From: Chrysoperla carnea
Lineage: Eukaryota > Arthropoda > Insecta > Neuroptera > Chrysopidae
Reading direction: 5' to 3'
Length of the DNA: 64,000 bases
Assembly (NCBI RefSeq): GCF_905475395.1
Contig: NC_058338.1
Location: forward strand, 13,778,935 to 13,842,934
Shown piece by piece: positions 48,301 through 60,097 of the stretch. The position numbers and the translations under genes were made by a program. The notes beneath the pieces were generated by a model. It ran no database searches. It had not been told where the DNA came from and saw only the letters and a program-made list of their open reading frames with translations. Numbering within the stretch: position 1 is the stretch's first letter; every line of letters begins with the position of its first letter.

Positions 48301-51300
48301 CGTGTTAAGGAATCAATTTATGGAAAAAAAAATCGATTTTTCCATCACAAGGAGGGATTTCCTTAAACCAGGTCAGTGGTTCAGATATAGCCCACTGGCA
48401 TTTGCTAAACCCAAACTTGTTTTGAGTTTGGCAGTCAATACTAGCCTTCTGGGTGTTGAAGTGAAAGAATACTGGCTAATACTATTGGTCGAATCAACTA
48501 TCTCCTTGCAATGACGTCAATATCCACGATAATTAAAAATGTTTAATTGTTCTCCTTAACACCATATCCGGCTATCCGTTACATCACTAAATATATGCAT
48601 GAATTAAAATTATATTTTTCCCCATTTCAAGTTTATTTAAGATTGTTTACCGATATATACAATTCTCATTAATAAACGCAATCTTGACTGACTGAAATAA
48701 TGAGTGTTCTTCTAAAGTCACTGGAACTTAAGCTATAGTGCTACACAACAGTGATTTAACATTACAAGTTATTTTGTTTATTATTATTATTTTTGAATTA
48801 TTAATTATTAATTCAAAGTGAACTTGTTGGACTAGACATTTTTCAAATATATTAAAATGATTGTATGTGTAATTAATAATAAGTTGTAATAATTCATAGA
48901 TTTATTGTTATTTTTTAATAATTATTAAAAAATTCACTACGTAAAGTGATAAAAAAGTGATTTGTGTGTTGATAAGAAAACCAAAATGTGCGCACTTAAA
49001 CATTTTTCGTTCAGTGAAAATTTATTTAATTTATTTTTATTTATTTTATTTTTTAATATACATTTTACAAGTAAGATTTTTTTTTAATTTATCCTTAAAT
49101 CGGGTGTACGAGCATCAATCAATCCTGGAAATTTTAGGGGAGGGGTCGGCCGATTATTTAAATAAATAAATGACTTCGAAAGTAGACATATTGGTCTTAT
49201 GGGAAAACGGTAGATTGATGATATGTTTTCATAGATTTCTCCAAAATTTATCAAAGCTTATTTGAATTAAAGTTAAAACTTTACTAAATTATTGAAAAAA
49301 AAAACCGTTGTGCCCGACAAATTTTTCGATATCTGGAGTAATTTTCAAAATATCGAAAATTGAAAATTTCGTTTAATTATTTAGCTTTCGATATTTCGAA
49401 AACAAAGGCAAATATAGCAATATTGTATTCTTATTTTTCCTCTACATTCATTAAGTTATAACAAAATTCATCATTAAAGTTGAAAATAAGGTAAAAATAA
49501 TTTCAACCCTTTATCTAAAATTGCTTTGGTGCTCGTACTACCTTAAAGATATGGATTAAAGATAGATAACGCTTCCGTAATAGAAAGGTAGCCTCCCGCT
49601 GTAATATAGTAGGAATTTGAAGGAATTAAGTGGAGGAAATGAAAGTTCTTTCATGTAGACATACTGCTGAAGGGGAAGGGATTTCGAACTCAGCTACAAA
49701 TTTTCCTTCTTCGGGAGTATCTAGGCATTTAATTTATGCGATGGGCTGTGATATCAAATATCTAAGTAAAATTGGCAAAATAGATAAATCTACAGGTGAT
49801 GTTTTGTATCGAAGAATTTATAATAAACATGATTTCTGAATTACTTTAAAATTTCCAGTTTGATATCATTCTTAAAAATGTTAATTCAATTCCAGGGGAA
49901 AGTTTTTAATTTTTTTATGTATATCAAAACTTAATAAATTTTGTTTTAATTGACTTTGAAGTATATGGGGTGTGAAAAAAGGCTTACATATGAACGAAAA
50001 CTTATGATTGCTTATTTGCAAACCAAACATTTTCAAACGGGCAAGATATCAATTTGAACAAGCCAAACTAATGCGTAGAAGAAAATCTATACGAAACATC
50101 ATATAATTTTTGCTTAAAAAACTAAAAACTTTATAATTAAAAGGTTAAAGGTTATTTATTTATGTTAAATTGACCTTCGTTTTTTAAATAAATACTCAAA
50201 AATTGTAACGAGGCAAATCAGAAAAATCAGGACTGCAGTTCATGGTTAAGTATGATTGTGGCAACTGTTTTGGGGATGGGCCATCCCAAGACCATTAAGA
50301 CGGGTGTGAAAATCTAAAAATAAATATTTCATATAGAATAGAAACAGAAATTTCATACTTTTTCATGATTTTTCCCTACAAATTGAGACCTATCCATTTA
50401 TTGAGCCCTATTGCCCTTCCTTTTTTTCAATAAGCTATTTAGTCGATTGAGTAAGGCATATGACCAAGGGAAAAACCCCGCGCTAGTAGATTTTTATGGA
50501 GGCCGTAGGTGGAAAATGTTTGCCTGAGTGTACTCAACAAAATCATGTCCAAGCGAACTTGTGGTTTTTGGATTTACGCCCATAAAATGGGGCAGAAGTA
50601 TCCTACTCCCGGACATCATATTCGCTTTAATTAACATTTGAAAAAACTATTGGGTTTTATATTTTTGAGATTTGGTAAAAGCGTCAACGTTCAATAAAGG
50701 CTTAGAATCGTCCAAAATATATAAAATATAATATTTTCTTAAACTGTTAAATAAAGACAATATGGTGGCCGGAAGTAGGATACTTCTGTTCCACTTTATA
50801 TACGTAAATCGAAAAAGCACGCCGACTCTCTTATTAAAAATCTATTGGCCCGTAGTTTTTTCCCGGGGTCAGACTATTTTTTCGGTTTTATTTCCTTGAT
50901 TAAATATAAGAGACTCATTTATTTTACCTACACCTGAAGGCGAATAAATTTTTATAAATAAATAGTTCTCCAAATTTATACGGATGAGATACTATTATTT
51001 ATATTTTAAATTAAAACTTGTTATATTTTAATGCAACTAAAAAAATTATTTGAATTGGGAAATTTACTATTTTTAATTTTGTTTTCCTTATCTAACCTAA
51101 ATGTCATTAGTATAAATTAAGTATTAAAATTACTGTATTATTGACTTAATACAGTTTGAATGATAGACATTTAAAAAAAAATATTAGCGTAAAAATCTCT
51201 GCGTACAGGTACAAAAAATCAATTAAACTAAGAACATAAATATTTCACAATTTCTTAGAAACCTGCATGCTGAGTCAATAATAGCAGCCAAAACTGGTGG

Positions 51301-54300
51301 CTAGAAATGGCAGACAGTGTTAATTACTGGAGAGTAATGACTTTAGGCTTATACACGACCACACAGTAATGAATTTCATTCCCTTAAATAAGCTAATGGA
51401 AATCAGTTGCCAGTTTTAGTGCGAACGTGGTGAAGACAAAGAGGGGATTGATGAAGCGTTTAAGAAAGATCATATTTGCCCAGTTTTGTGCTTCGATTTT
51501 CCTGGTCAATGAACTTTGCCTTTATAATATCACAAGCAGCTTAGATATCAAATTTAATTTTAAACTTACTTAAAAATGTAACCGTTCGAGCGCGTTTCGA
51601 CCCATACATGATGTCTAATTAGGTGCAATTTATTCCTAAATCTGATATTTTTTAATATTTATTCTCATTTCTTATCTAAATTTTGCATCTCTTGACTTGA
51701 TCAAATACATTTTCCAATTAACTTCTAAACGCTAGCAATATATCAAAACCTAACTAGGATTTAGTTCTATATCTATTATTTTAGTGTTTGGAAGAAGTTC
51801 TACTATAATTATTACAAATATTTATAAAATTTATATAAACAGTTTAATTATTATTGATAAAATTCAAGGATCTTAAATTAGGAGGGTTATTCTTGTTATA
51901 AAAATGACCCCAGCAGATAACATATTCTGAAAATTAAAACATCTTTTTCTTGATACTTAAGTAAAAATATTAAAGGCAGTACCTATCATAAAACTCGAAA
52001 TATATTTTACTTTTTAGACTGAAACCTAAATTTTGGTTTAAAATTAGAAATCGTCCAGCGAAACGAGCTGGTAACTGCTATCTTTATCAATTATAGCCTA
52101 TGTGATATTCTGATGTATCAGCTACATTCATAAGTTTCTTTAAAATCCATCCAGTAGTTTTCAAAATCGTCCAAGAGGTAACTGCTAGCGTGTGATGTTA
52201 TGGGCTATCCAAAATTCAACACTAAAATAATTTTATAATTCGAACCAGAAGTTTAGCGTATTTTTAGACGTATTTCAATGTTTTAAGTCCTTTGATGCCT
52301 GTTTTTACCCAAAAGTTTTATAAACATCCATCTCTTCCATATGTGTTCACACATTTACCTCAAATATCTCTCTCTTTGTTAACTTGAAGAAATATTAATT
52401 GGAAATCCTTAGCAAACTACTAATCTCTTCTACCAAAAAAATTCCTCCGAATATGTTAAGAAGTAGAGTATGTTACTATACAATTTAATCGATATAATTT
52501 TTTTTGCAGAACCACAAAGTACGTGTCAAACCCCAAGTAATCAACCCGGTCGTTGCATCAATATCAAACAATGTCCGCAATTATTACAAGTATTACGAAA
52601 GCCAAAACCATTACCCCAGAGTGATATAGATTTATTACGTGAATCACAATGTGGATTCGATGAGCAAAATCCCAGAGTTCCTAAAGTCTGTTGTCCCACA
52701 GACACAAATGACGGCAATGATGAAAACTCACCGCCAGATGTTACACAACATCGAAATGTTGGACGAATAAACGGTAGAAACTGTGGTACAATTAATAATG
52801 ATAGAATTTTTGGTGGTAATAAAACAAATTTATTTGAATTTCCGTGGATGGCTTTAATTGCATATCAAACAAGTAAGTATTTTTAGATAATAAGTTAAAC
52901 CATGTTTGAATTGGGAAAAGTTTGAGATCAAAAACTTGAACATGATGATTGGTTGCTCAGCATTTTATGACAGGGATATGAGAAATAATATAATTCTTAT
53001 ATCGCTAATTTTAATTTTTTCTCCGAATCATGACTCTCTTACTAAGAATAAACAAGGCTTCTAATTTTTTCAAAATTCCTTATATCTTTCATTTAAATTG
53101 AGTCTAGATAACAATAATTAATCGGCTTGGAATCGTTAACAAAGTTTTATGGATTTTCAGATGGAAGATTATCATTTCGATGTGGAGGGACCTTAATTAA
53201 TGACCGATATGTATTAACAGCAGCTCATTGTATTACTAATTTACCAACGGGACGAGTATTGTAAGTTCTAAACTATTATAGAATATTTTTTAAACTAAGA
53301 CCGATGCTAAGGACGTTTTTTTTAAAGAAAAAGCAAAGGAGGGGTGTCGATAAACCTCATTATCGCCGCAGATAACGGCAATAAAATCGTTGACTTGTTT
53401 TTTCGTTATTCTGGGACGAAAATGAAGCCTTATCAATCTCCTCAATGGATGCAGAGCAAACATATTTCTCAAAATTATGCATATTATGTTAATTTATATA
53501 CAGGTTTTCTTGAAATTCACTGGTGGTCAAAGCATGGTTTTAAACTAAATAGTTAGGACTCTTGTTAATAGGCCAACATTTTTTGTTATAAAATCGCCAA
53601 AAGCTCAAAAATAAAAACCAATTAATCAAAAGATAAAACAGAAAATTGTTAGTGCTTTTTGGTTACTCATCATTGAGAAAAAATATCGACCTGAAACTAA
53701 TACTCGCCTACGACTTATAAATGTTATTTCTTAAACTTAAAATTTTAGAGCTGGCGTTCGATTAGGTGAACATAATATTGAAACTGACATAGATTGCCAA
53801 AAAATTGATAGAAATAAAGAAGAATGTGCGCCTCCTGTCCAAGATTTTACAATTGAAGAAGTCATTCCACATCCACAATATTCTCCTACCAAATTTACAA
53901 ATGATGTCGGATTATTGAAGTTAGGAGCAACACCTAATTTTACAAAAAGTATGCAAAAACAAAAGAAATAAACTTTAAACCATGTTCTAAATTATCAAAT
54001 CTTTTATTTTATAGAAAATATAGGAACTATATGTTTACCGGTGGGTTCTTTAGCTGATTTTGTGGATGATGCGGGAATTGTAGCAGGCTGGGGTGCAACA
54101 GAAACTGGTAAGTTATCATCGTCATTAATATATGAAAACAATTAGCATGAAATTTAAAGTTAACAATTTTAATCGCTTCAATTTTTGGTAGATTCTTTTG
54201 CGCTTTGACGATCTATGTCTTCTAAAAAAAAATCAAATATTGATAATTAAAATATCTTTGTCTAATAACTGTTTATACAGATCCTTTGAGTGCTGAATTA

Positions 54301-55519
54301 AACATAGAAGAAGTTCGAGAAGGCAAGTAGACCCTTGGGATTTTTCAATTTAACAGAGAGTATTTTCAATTTTCATAATAGTGAATCTATCCTAAAAATG
54401 TATTATTTAAGGATGTACAAGCACCAAGGCAATTTTAAATAAAAAGCTTAATTCTTTTTATATGAAGTTGGACTAAGTCTAAATCAATTCTTAAAATTTT
54501 TGGGGGGTTATCTGATTATTTCAATAAATAAATTACTTTAAGAGTAGGCATATTTAAAACATTGGCTTTATGGTGAAACGGTAGAAAAACTATTCGATGG
54601 AAATTAAAAAAAATTATTGAAAATAAAAGAAACGCTTTGTTCCCTACGAATTAAGGATATATGAGCAGGAGCATGATAGTGACGTGACAAATTTAAAAAA
54701 ATGTATATTTTCGAAAAGTGTGAATTAATTTTTTCGATATCTGGAGTAATTTTCAAAATATCGAAAATTGAAAATTTTGAATAATTATTTAGCTTTTGAT
54801 ATTTCGAAAACCAAGGTAGATATTTAAAAATTGTATTCTCATTTTTCGACTACAATCATGAAGTTATAATAAAATTCATCATCAAAGTTGAAAATAAGGT
54901 ACAAATAATTTCAACCCTAAATCTAAAATTGCCTTGGTGCTCGTACTACCTTATTTAAGAAGTTCTATTTTTACAAAATTCAGGCTCATATTAAATAGAA
55001 ACAGATTTGTCATCTCATAATTTATTCTTTTTTGAATATCTAATCCTATAAATAACTTAAGTTAAATCTAGGGGGAGGTTGAATCTATATCACTGACATT
55101 TTAGCTTGCAGAGGTATTTGTACCATTAATTTCCTGATCATCTTTTGAGCATGTTTTCTTAACATTTACATATCAATGTTTATTACTATTTTTTTACTTT
55201 GGTTTCAGGACAAAGTAGTTTGGATTTATTAAAAGTACAATTACCCATTGTACCAAATTCAGATTGTGAAAGTATTTATAGCCGTCAAACAACGATTACC
55301 CATCGACAAATGTGTGCGGGAGGTGTAAATGGACGTGATTCTTGTGGGGGTGATAGTGGTGGCCCGTTTATGTTTGCAGGTTTTGTTCATAATACTCCCG
55401 CATACGTTCAACATGGTATTGTCTCATTTGGACCACGATTTTGTGCTACGGAAGGTCGACCAGGAGTGTATACTCGTGTGGTGCATTACTTGGATTGGAT
55501 ACTGAATAATATTAATTAG
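42321..55519 (+). CDS. CLIP-domain serine protease 3 (CLIP-B type, 391 aa)
   Basis: Exons 42321-42429, 52510-52872, 53161-53260, 53749-53948, 54015-54107, 55209-55519 (1,176 nt). Exon 1 encodes a signal peptide (MFGKFLLCVFVNYCFNSVA) plus 17 residues and ends G|GTAGTA, giving Glu with exon 2; another first exon at 44267 fits equally (375 aa). CLIP domain C42-C98 (six Cys, VCCP), acidic linker, activation site NDR|IFGG. Triad His (TAAHC), Asp (NDVGL), Ser338 (GDSGGP), with Asp six residues before it: trypsin-like. Pocket residues PGVYTR are normal. It has one more intron than protease 2, within the WGATE loop, and a 42-nt candidate cassette exon there. Intron 1 spans about 10 kb filled with MITEs. 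Likely an extracellular zymogen in a Toll or melanisation cascade, by family. Confidence 0.87.
43338..43658. repeat. MITE family D
   Basis: Ends TAAGGGATGTCTGAGCA and TGCTCATACATCCTTAA are inverted. The centre has TCGAAAACATCGAAAG-type motifs. Relatives at 49098-49557, 54409-54952 and 58584-58835. Confidence 0.65.
44267..44327 (+). CDS. Alternative signal-peptide first exon of protease 3
   Basis: ATG opens 20 codons (MFLLIYLFILIKCDGDFQFL) ending G|GTAAGT. Phase 1 and the last base G match exon 2 at 52510 exactly, giving ...FLEPQSTCQ. Hydrophobic core and small residues fit a signal peptide. Either this or 42321-42429 could be the real start, or both through alternative promoters. Confidence 0.55.
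44328..45397. other. Intron 1 of protease 3, left part, nothing recognised
   Basis: AT-rich; no coding signal or known repeat. Confidence 0.45.
45398..45482. repeat. Dispersed repeat fragment (family C), inverted relative to 29312
   Basis: TTTAGCGTGATTCCGATTGG and the following CTCACAGCCTC...GGGT mirror the segment at 29312-29395. Confidence 0.6.
45483..49097. other. Intron 1 of protease 3, middle part
   Basis: AT-rich, no gene recognised. A run of 13 C (47999-48011) flanked by GGGAATTTTGGGAATT is the only sharp compositional feature. Confidence 0.45.
49098..49557. repeat. MITE family D, 460 bp
   Basis: Ends GGGTGTACGAGCATC and TTGGTGCTCGTACTACCTTA are inverted; the centre TTTTCGATATCTGGAGTAAT matches 54733. 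Confidence 0.65.
49558..50454. other. Intron 1 of protease 3, nothing recognised
   Basis: AT-rich; short open frames without family resemblance. Confidence 0.45.
50455..50876. repeat. Foldback element, about 0.4 kb
   Basis: Left arm (GACCAAGGGAAAAACCCCGC, then CAGAAGTATCCTACTCCCGG) and right arm (CCGGAAGTAGGATACTTCTG, then GTAGTTTTTTCCCGGGGTC) are reverse complements over most of their length, with a loop of about 110 bp. MITE-like and non-coding. Confidence 0.65.
50877..52509. other. Intron 1 of protease 3, right part, nothing recognised
   Basis: AT-rich; no coding signal or defined repeat. Confidence 0.45.
54281..54322 (+). CDS. Candidate 42-nt cassette exon of protease 3 (GC donor)
   Basis: After a good acceptor (CTGTTTATACAG) 42 nt stay open and end GAAG|GCAAGT, the consensus of a GC-AG donor. 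Phase is 1 on both sides, so inclusion adds exactly 14 residues (DPLSAELNIEEVRE) between WGATET and GQSSLDL without changing the frame. The insertion falls in the loop after WG, near the autolysis loop of the protease fold. Read through the donor, a TAG follows at once. It could also be a relic of a duplicated exon 6. Confidence 0.45.
54409..54952. mobile_element. MITE family D with target duplication
   Basis: Element AAGGATGTACAAGCACCAAG ... TTGGTGCTCGTACTACCTT with about 30-bp inverted ends, flanked by ATTT on both sides (54405-54408 and 54953-54956). It sits in the last intron of protease 3, 86 bp after the candidate cassette exon. Confidence 0.75.
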
Positions 55520-55546
55520 ATTAATAGTACTTCTTATTAATTATTA

Positions 55547-55552
55547 AATAAA
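55547..55552 (+). terminator. Poly(A) signal of protease 3
   Basis: AATAAA, 27 nt after the stop codon. Confidence 0.55.
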
Positions 55553-55829
55553 ATTAATGAACATATTCACAAAATTTCCCATTTTTTGCTATAAATTGTG
55601 TTGTCAATCATTCTTTTAGCGAATGTAGCAAGCAAAAAATTAGTCAAATTATGAAAATCAAAAAGTTTCGTTTAAAAGTAAATAGTGAATCGAATTATTT
55701 ATAATTTATACTTATAAATTAAGGCCCTTTTTTACTTAATATGTAGATTTGCTTCTTTTTATATTTTTCATGTGCATAAAAAGTTTTTGGCGATTTATCT
55801 CTAAAGTTCCTAACAATTTAATAAAGTTT

Positions 55830-55895
55830 TTTTTTGATTGGTTAACTACAAAATGAGCTTTTATCCATTATAGATTAAAATGACTCACCCTATAT
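55830..55895. repeat. Family B MITE end fragment
   Basis: TTGATTGGTTAACTACAAAA ... AGATTAAAATGACTCACCCT matches the outer right end of 13119-13907. Confidence 0.55.
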
Positions 55896-56865
55896 TACCT
55901 ATAGAGTGGGTCAGTGATAAAAAGATTTGGAAAAATTTCATTTTATAGAGTTTTTAAAATCACCTACTTCTCGGTTCCGCCCCATGAAACATAGTACTCT
56001 TTATTGATTAATGAAGTTTAGTAAGTACAATACATTTAATGATACGATAAAAATGCAAGAGTCCCGGAATCATTAACTTAATATTAGCTCGAACTATCAT
56101 CTTTTATTTAATTCGAAAACTATTTTATTTCGATAGTTAGTACCTAGGTATATCATTATTTATTAAAAATATGTTTGATTTTTGTATCACAAGAATAAAA
56201 AATTTATAAAAATTCGTATAATTTTATATTAGTTTTAATGTTAACTAGGTCGTCCTAGCAAAATAAATTGTGTGTTTATTATTTCCATATTATCCTTCCG
56301 CGTTCTAGTTATCACTTCATTACCTTCATTTAACTCCCCTTTTGTTCATGATTTAATGGGCTTTAATTTTTTGACGCAGCCAGTATTTTTTTGAAAATAA
56401 AATGCAGCCTATGTTACTTGCTAATAATGTAGCATTCTATGGGTGAAATAATTTTTTAAATGGGGTAAGTAGTGGACTGAAAAATGGCGGATTTTTATAC
56501 AAACTTTAACCATCATTTCCCCTTTCATCCCCGACACTTAAAGTATAAAAAAATAGACTCTTGAAATTTCAAACTATTATCATTAGTGTTTTACTCCGAG
56601 AGTTGATACGTCAGTCGGGACATTGCCTTTTATATGTATTTCAGGGTGTATTTCAAGGCTGGGAGGAGATTCTTTAGCATTTAGTCAAGTTTGGAAACCA
56701 TGACTGGTCCAGTTATCCATGCTAACATAACATAGTTTCAAGTTTTCAAGCGTCAAATTTTGGTTCGAGCTTGGACGTAAGTTAAAAAAATAATTTCAAC
56801 CTGAATTGACTCCTTTGATAACCTGACGATTGTTAGGGGAAGGTGTTCTGTAATGATGCGTACAA
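55896..56865. other. AT-rich intergenic, nothing recognised
   Basis: No gene, RNA or clear repeat. Confidence 0.45.
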
Positions 56866-56915
56866 AATTAGCTACGTCTTAGCCAACTGAGCTACTAAGG
56901 TTGATTACTGACTGT
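56866..56915 (-). repeat. tRNA-derived SINE fragment (A box part)
   Basis: TTAGCCAACTGAGCTACTAA is the same as the A-box end of the SINE head at 19041-19127, minus strand; no B box is present here. Confidence 0.55.
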
Positions 56916-57331
56916 AAGGACAAAGTAACTTATTAAAGTAGATTTTTGCATTCAAAAAAAAAAAAAAAAAACTAAAATTTGACACGTGTTTTAAAGTTGT
57001 GAAGTCTATTATTCCCAATAATTTTGAGTAGATAATTAAAATCATTAATTATATTATTATTTATTAGACATTAATTACTTACCAATTGAAATCATTCATT
57101 ACTTTCAAGGCTTTAAAAATTACAGAGATATCTCTAAATATTTCCCAGAAATATTTTGCTTATTGAAAGATTAGCCAGCAAGCAAGCAGTATTGGCTTGC
57201 GAACGTGTTTTAAGTGGCGAGTTTAGAGTTTTATGTTTTTTAAAATTGGGCGCAAATTAAATTAAATTCTTGATTGTGTAAAAATTTATAGAATTTATTG
57301 ATAAGATTGAAAATTACAAGAACAGGGTTGT

Positions 57332-57415
57332 ACTTATTCAAATAAGTATAAGTAATAACAATAACAAGTATTAATAACAATATACTTATTCAAATAAGTA
57401 TAAGTAATAACAATA
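57332..57415 (+). repeat. Two tandem copies of a palindromic 50-bp unit
   Basis: ACTTATTCAAATAAGTATAA occurs at 57332 and again about 50 bp later, each containing the small palindrome ACTTATTCAAATAAGT, followed by TAATAACAATAA. Confidence 0.6.
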
Positions 57416-57429
57416 ATTATATATTATGT

Positions 57430-57745
57430 TACGGTTAGAACTCTTAGTCGGTGCATGAACAAACTACAGTTATGTTACTTAAATTTGGTTGCGGGTTCGA
57501 ATCCAGGCAGTGGCCGTCTGATCAATTATAATTTAATGGTGCGGTAAATTGATCACATCGCTTGGATAATAATGAATTGATGTCGTCGCTTGGATAAGAA
57601 CGAAGTAATCGACTCTACCCACATCATAAAAATTAAATTGTAATCGGTTGTAGTTTAATAAATAAAAATTAAAAATAATGATGTGGACGGCCTCTGTTAC
57701 AGGCATATATGTCTGAGGAACGGAGGCTAAACCCCATTATTATTA
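57430..57745 (+). repeat. tRNA-derived SINE, near full length
   Basis: B box GGTTCGAATCC (57494-57504), degenerate A box about 57436-57456, a body with GCTTGGATAA twice (direct sub-repeat), a conserved-looking 3' part (GGACGGCCTCTGTTAC ... GGAACGGAGGCTAAACC) and an ATT-repeat tail (CATTATTATTAT). The head differs from the SINE at 19041, so it is a second SINE family. Confidence 0.65.
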
Positions 57746-58583
57746 TAAATGTTGATCTCTTTTTATGCCACAGGCACAACTCCTATTTTTAAATAATTCT
57801 TCGAAAAATTATTTGGCTTATCAAAATTGGACAAACTTGCGTGCAACAGAACAAACTCAGTTTTCATATCCAGTGAAAATGTGACTTTTTGAATAATGTT
57901 TTGATGCGATAAGTAAAATTGAACCAAAATATTGGAAATTGCGACTCAAAAATTGGATTTATAATATAGCTTAAAAAAATTGAAAATAAAAAAATTTGTC
58001 ACTGGCATGGGCAACTACAACTTTATCATTCGTACTTTCCCCGTAAATAATAAATTTTTGAACTGTATCAAAAGGTCATCGTAAGATGGTGGGGATTCAT
58101 AAATCTTTGAAATTGGTATAGTTGAAAATTTGTTTACGAATTGAATTGGTGTTAGGGCGATGCCTTTTAGGAGTGATAACTATTTTTTTTCTTCGGCTGT
58201 TATTTGTATCATTGTGGGTATGTAGAAATTATATGTGTTTTGTGCAATTTTTATGATTTTGCGCACTTTTAAAGAGTCTCCAAATTGAATTAGAGGGTTA
58301 AAAATTTGAACGTGATTTGTGTTGATGTTGAATAAGTGCTTCTACTGTTCGCAGCCATTTTTCTCCCAGTCCCACTATTTTGATAATTTCAATTTTATAT
58401 TTTAACTCTTCTCAGTTATTATTACGCTTTATTTATTATACTACAGTTATTAAAATGGAGGGAAATATGACCATAATATCGGGGCTCTTACGCACACGAT
58501 TGTTATTTTTGATTGTGATGAATTTGATGTATATTATGATCAAGTAGTAATTTCAGGTAAAAAAATAAAAATTATATATATTT
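57746..58583. other. AT-rich intergenic, nothing recognised
   Basis: No gene or repeat recognised. Confidence 0.45.
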
Positions 58584-58835
58584 TGATGGTGAATTATGGT
58601 TTAACTAGACGATATAAGACGAAAAGTAAGAATGATATTTTTCGAAATCTGCCGTTATTTTCAAAATATTGAAAATTACAAATTTTCTTTAATTTTTCAG
58701 CTTTTGATATTTCGAAAAACAAGGTAGATATCGAAAAATTTGTGTCTTATTTTATAATAAAATTCATCATCAGAGTTGAAAATGAGATAAAAAAAATTTC
58801 CACCCCTGAAACTACCCTGCTCGAACATCCCTTAT
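58584..58835. repeat. MITE family D, partial
   Basis: Shares the TTTCGAAATCTGCCG / AGCTTTTGATATTTCGAAAA centre and the right end CTACCCTGCTCGAACATCCC with 43338-43658; the left end is eroded. Confidence 0.55.
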
Positions 58836-59125
58836 ATTGATGGAGGGAGACACTTGGCTTTTTCCTTTTCTGTGTCATTGCTTATATGTTTACTTTCTAT
58901 TAAAAAGTTTTTTTTAATGTGTTTTCATTCGTTCCAAGTGAAAATTATCAAAAAACTTCGAAATATATCTATTTTTGAGTATATGTTTTGTATTTTATAT
59001 CGATTTATAGGAAGTTATTGCTATCGAAGCGTATTGTAATGGGTCCGATTTTCGAAATCGAAATTTTCAACATATCTTTACGTTTCATGGTTAGGACATG
59101 GAATTAAAAACAATTCGGAGAAGAA

Positions 59126-59128
<3 letters not shown>

Positions 59129-59162
<34 letters not shown>
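59129..59162 (+). repeat. (TG)17 microsatellite
   Basis: Uninterrupted TG dinucleotide run. Confidence 0.95.
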
Positions 59163-59163
<1 letters not shown>

Positions 59164-59164
<1 letters not shown>

Positions 59165-59372
59165 GAGGCGTCGATTAAAGCATTTTAAAGGCAATATGAT
59201 CCGAAAAGAATTCCATAAGATTCGGTCGAGCCGTTTCGAATAGGGCGAGCTTTTTCTGAAATTTTATCCTGATCGATTTCGCCTGAACAAAAATTGATAT
59301 CGACTTCGTTGAGGTGCCGATCGAAGCGTATTAACGACAATCGATCCGAAAGAAATTTCATAACATTCGGTT
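59164..59372. repeat. Degenerate tandem duplication, period about 146 bp
   Basis: GAGGCGTCGATTAAAGCATT...ATGATCCGAAAAGAATT at 59164 recurs as GAGGTGCCGATCGAAGCGTA...TCGATCCGAAAGAAATT at 59310. Non-coding by appearance. Confidence 0.5.
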
Positions 59373-60097
59373 TATGCTGGGAGTTATTTGTGTGGACCTT
59401 TAGGGTCGCACCAGACCCTACCAACAAAATTGCTTGTTTAAATTTGCATGAATACCTAAGCTGAAATTTTTACTACATATTCTTTGAGTAAAAGTTTGCC
59501 TATAAAAAAATTTTGAGCCTTTAAATCAAGCATTGTTTCTATCCTCATACATCCAACATCATTAAAGTATTTATCCAGGATAGAAGATAGTTGTGATCCC
59601 TATAAAGAAGGTTGCAATGACGGCCATACCAATCATTGTCAAGGATTTGCCAAGGTTGGCAGAACGATTGTACTAAAATAAATAATTATTTTGAAACAAA
59701 TAATGCGGTTTAACTGTGTTGTATTCATTATAATCCCCGTTCGTTTTAATGAAACAAAAAAATACAATATAGGTTTTTCACATAATTAAAAACAAAACTT
59801 TTTTTTGTTGTTGTTTATAATAAATAAATTAATTCAGAATTTATTATATTAATCTACCATGTAGACTCTCTTTATTAGTGTGCTACGGTGATGTATTCCA
59901 AATATAAATTACTTTAAAATAGTAATAAAAAATTTACTTAAGTACCACAGTGGTTACTTAAGCTTAGTTTTATTGTGTTTTTGGGTAAACATTTTTGTGT
60001 TAACTATTATTTGGAAATATAACAATTAAAATTCAATCACAGAACTGTGTATCAGTGACAAAGTGATATTTTTAAGTGACAAATCTTTATATTCAAA
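59373..60097. other. AT-rich intergenic, upstream of protease 4
   Basis: No gene recognised; should hold the protease 4 promoter. Confidence 0.45.

Noticed and set aside
59185-59427. 80-codon minus-strand open frame
   Set aside because: Lies across a degenerate 146-bp tandem duplication and has no family resemblance.
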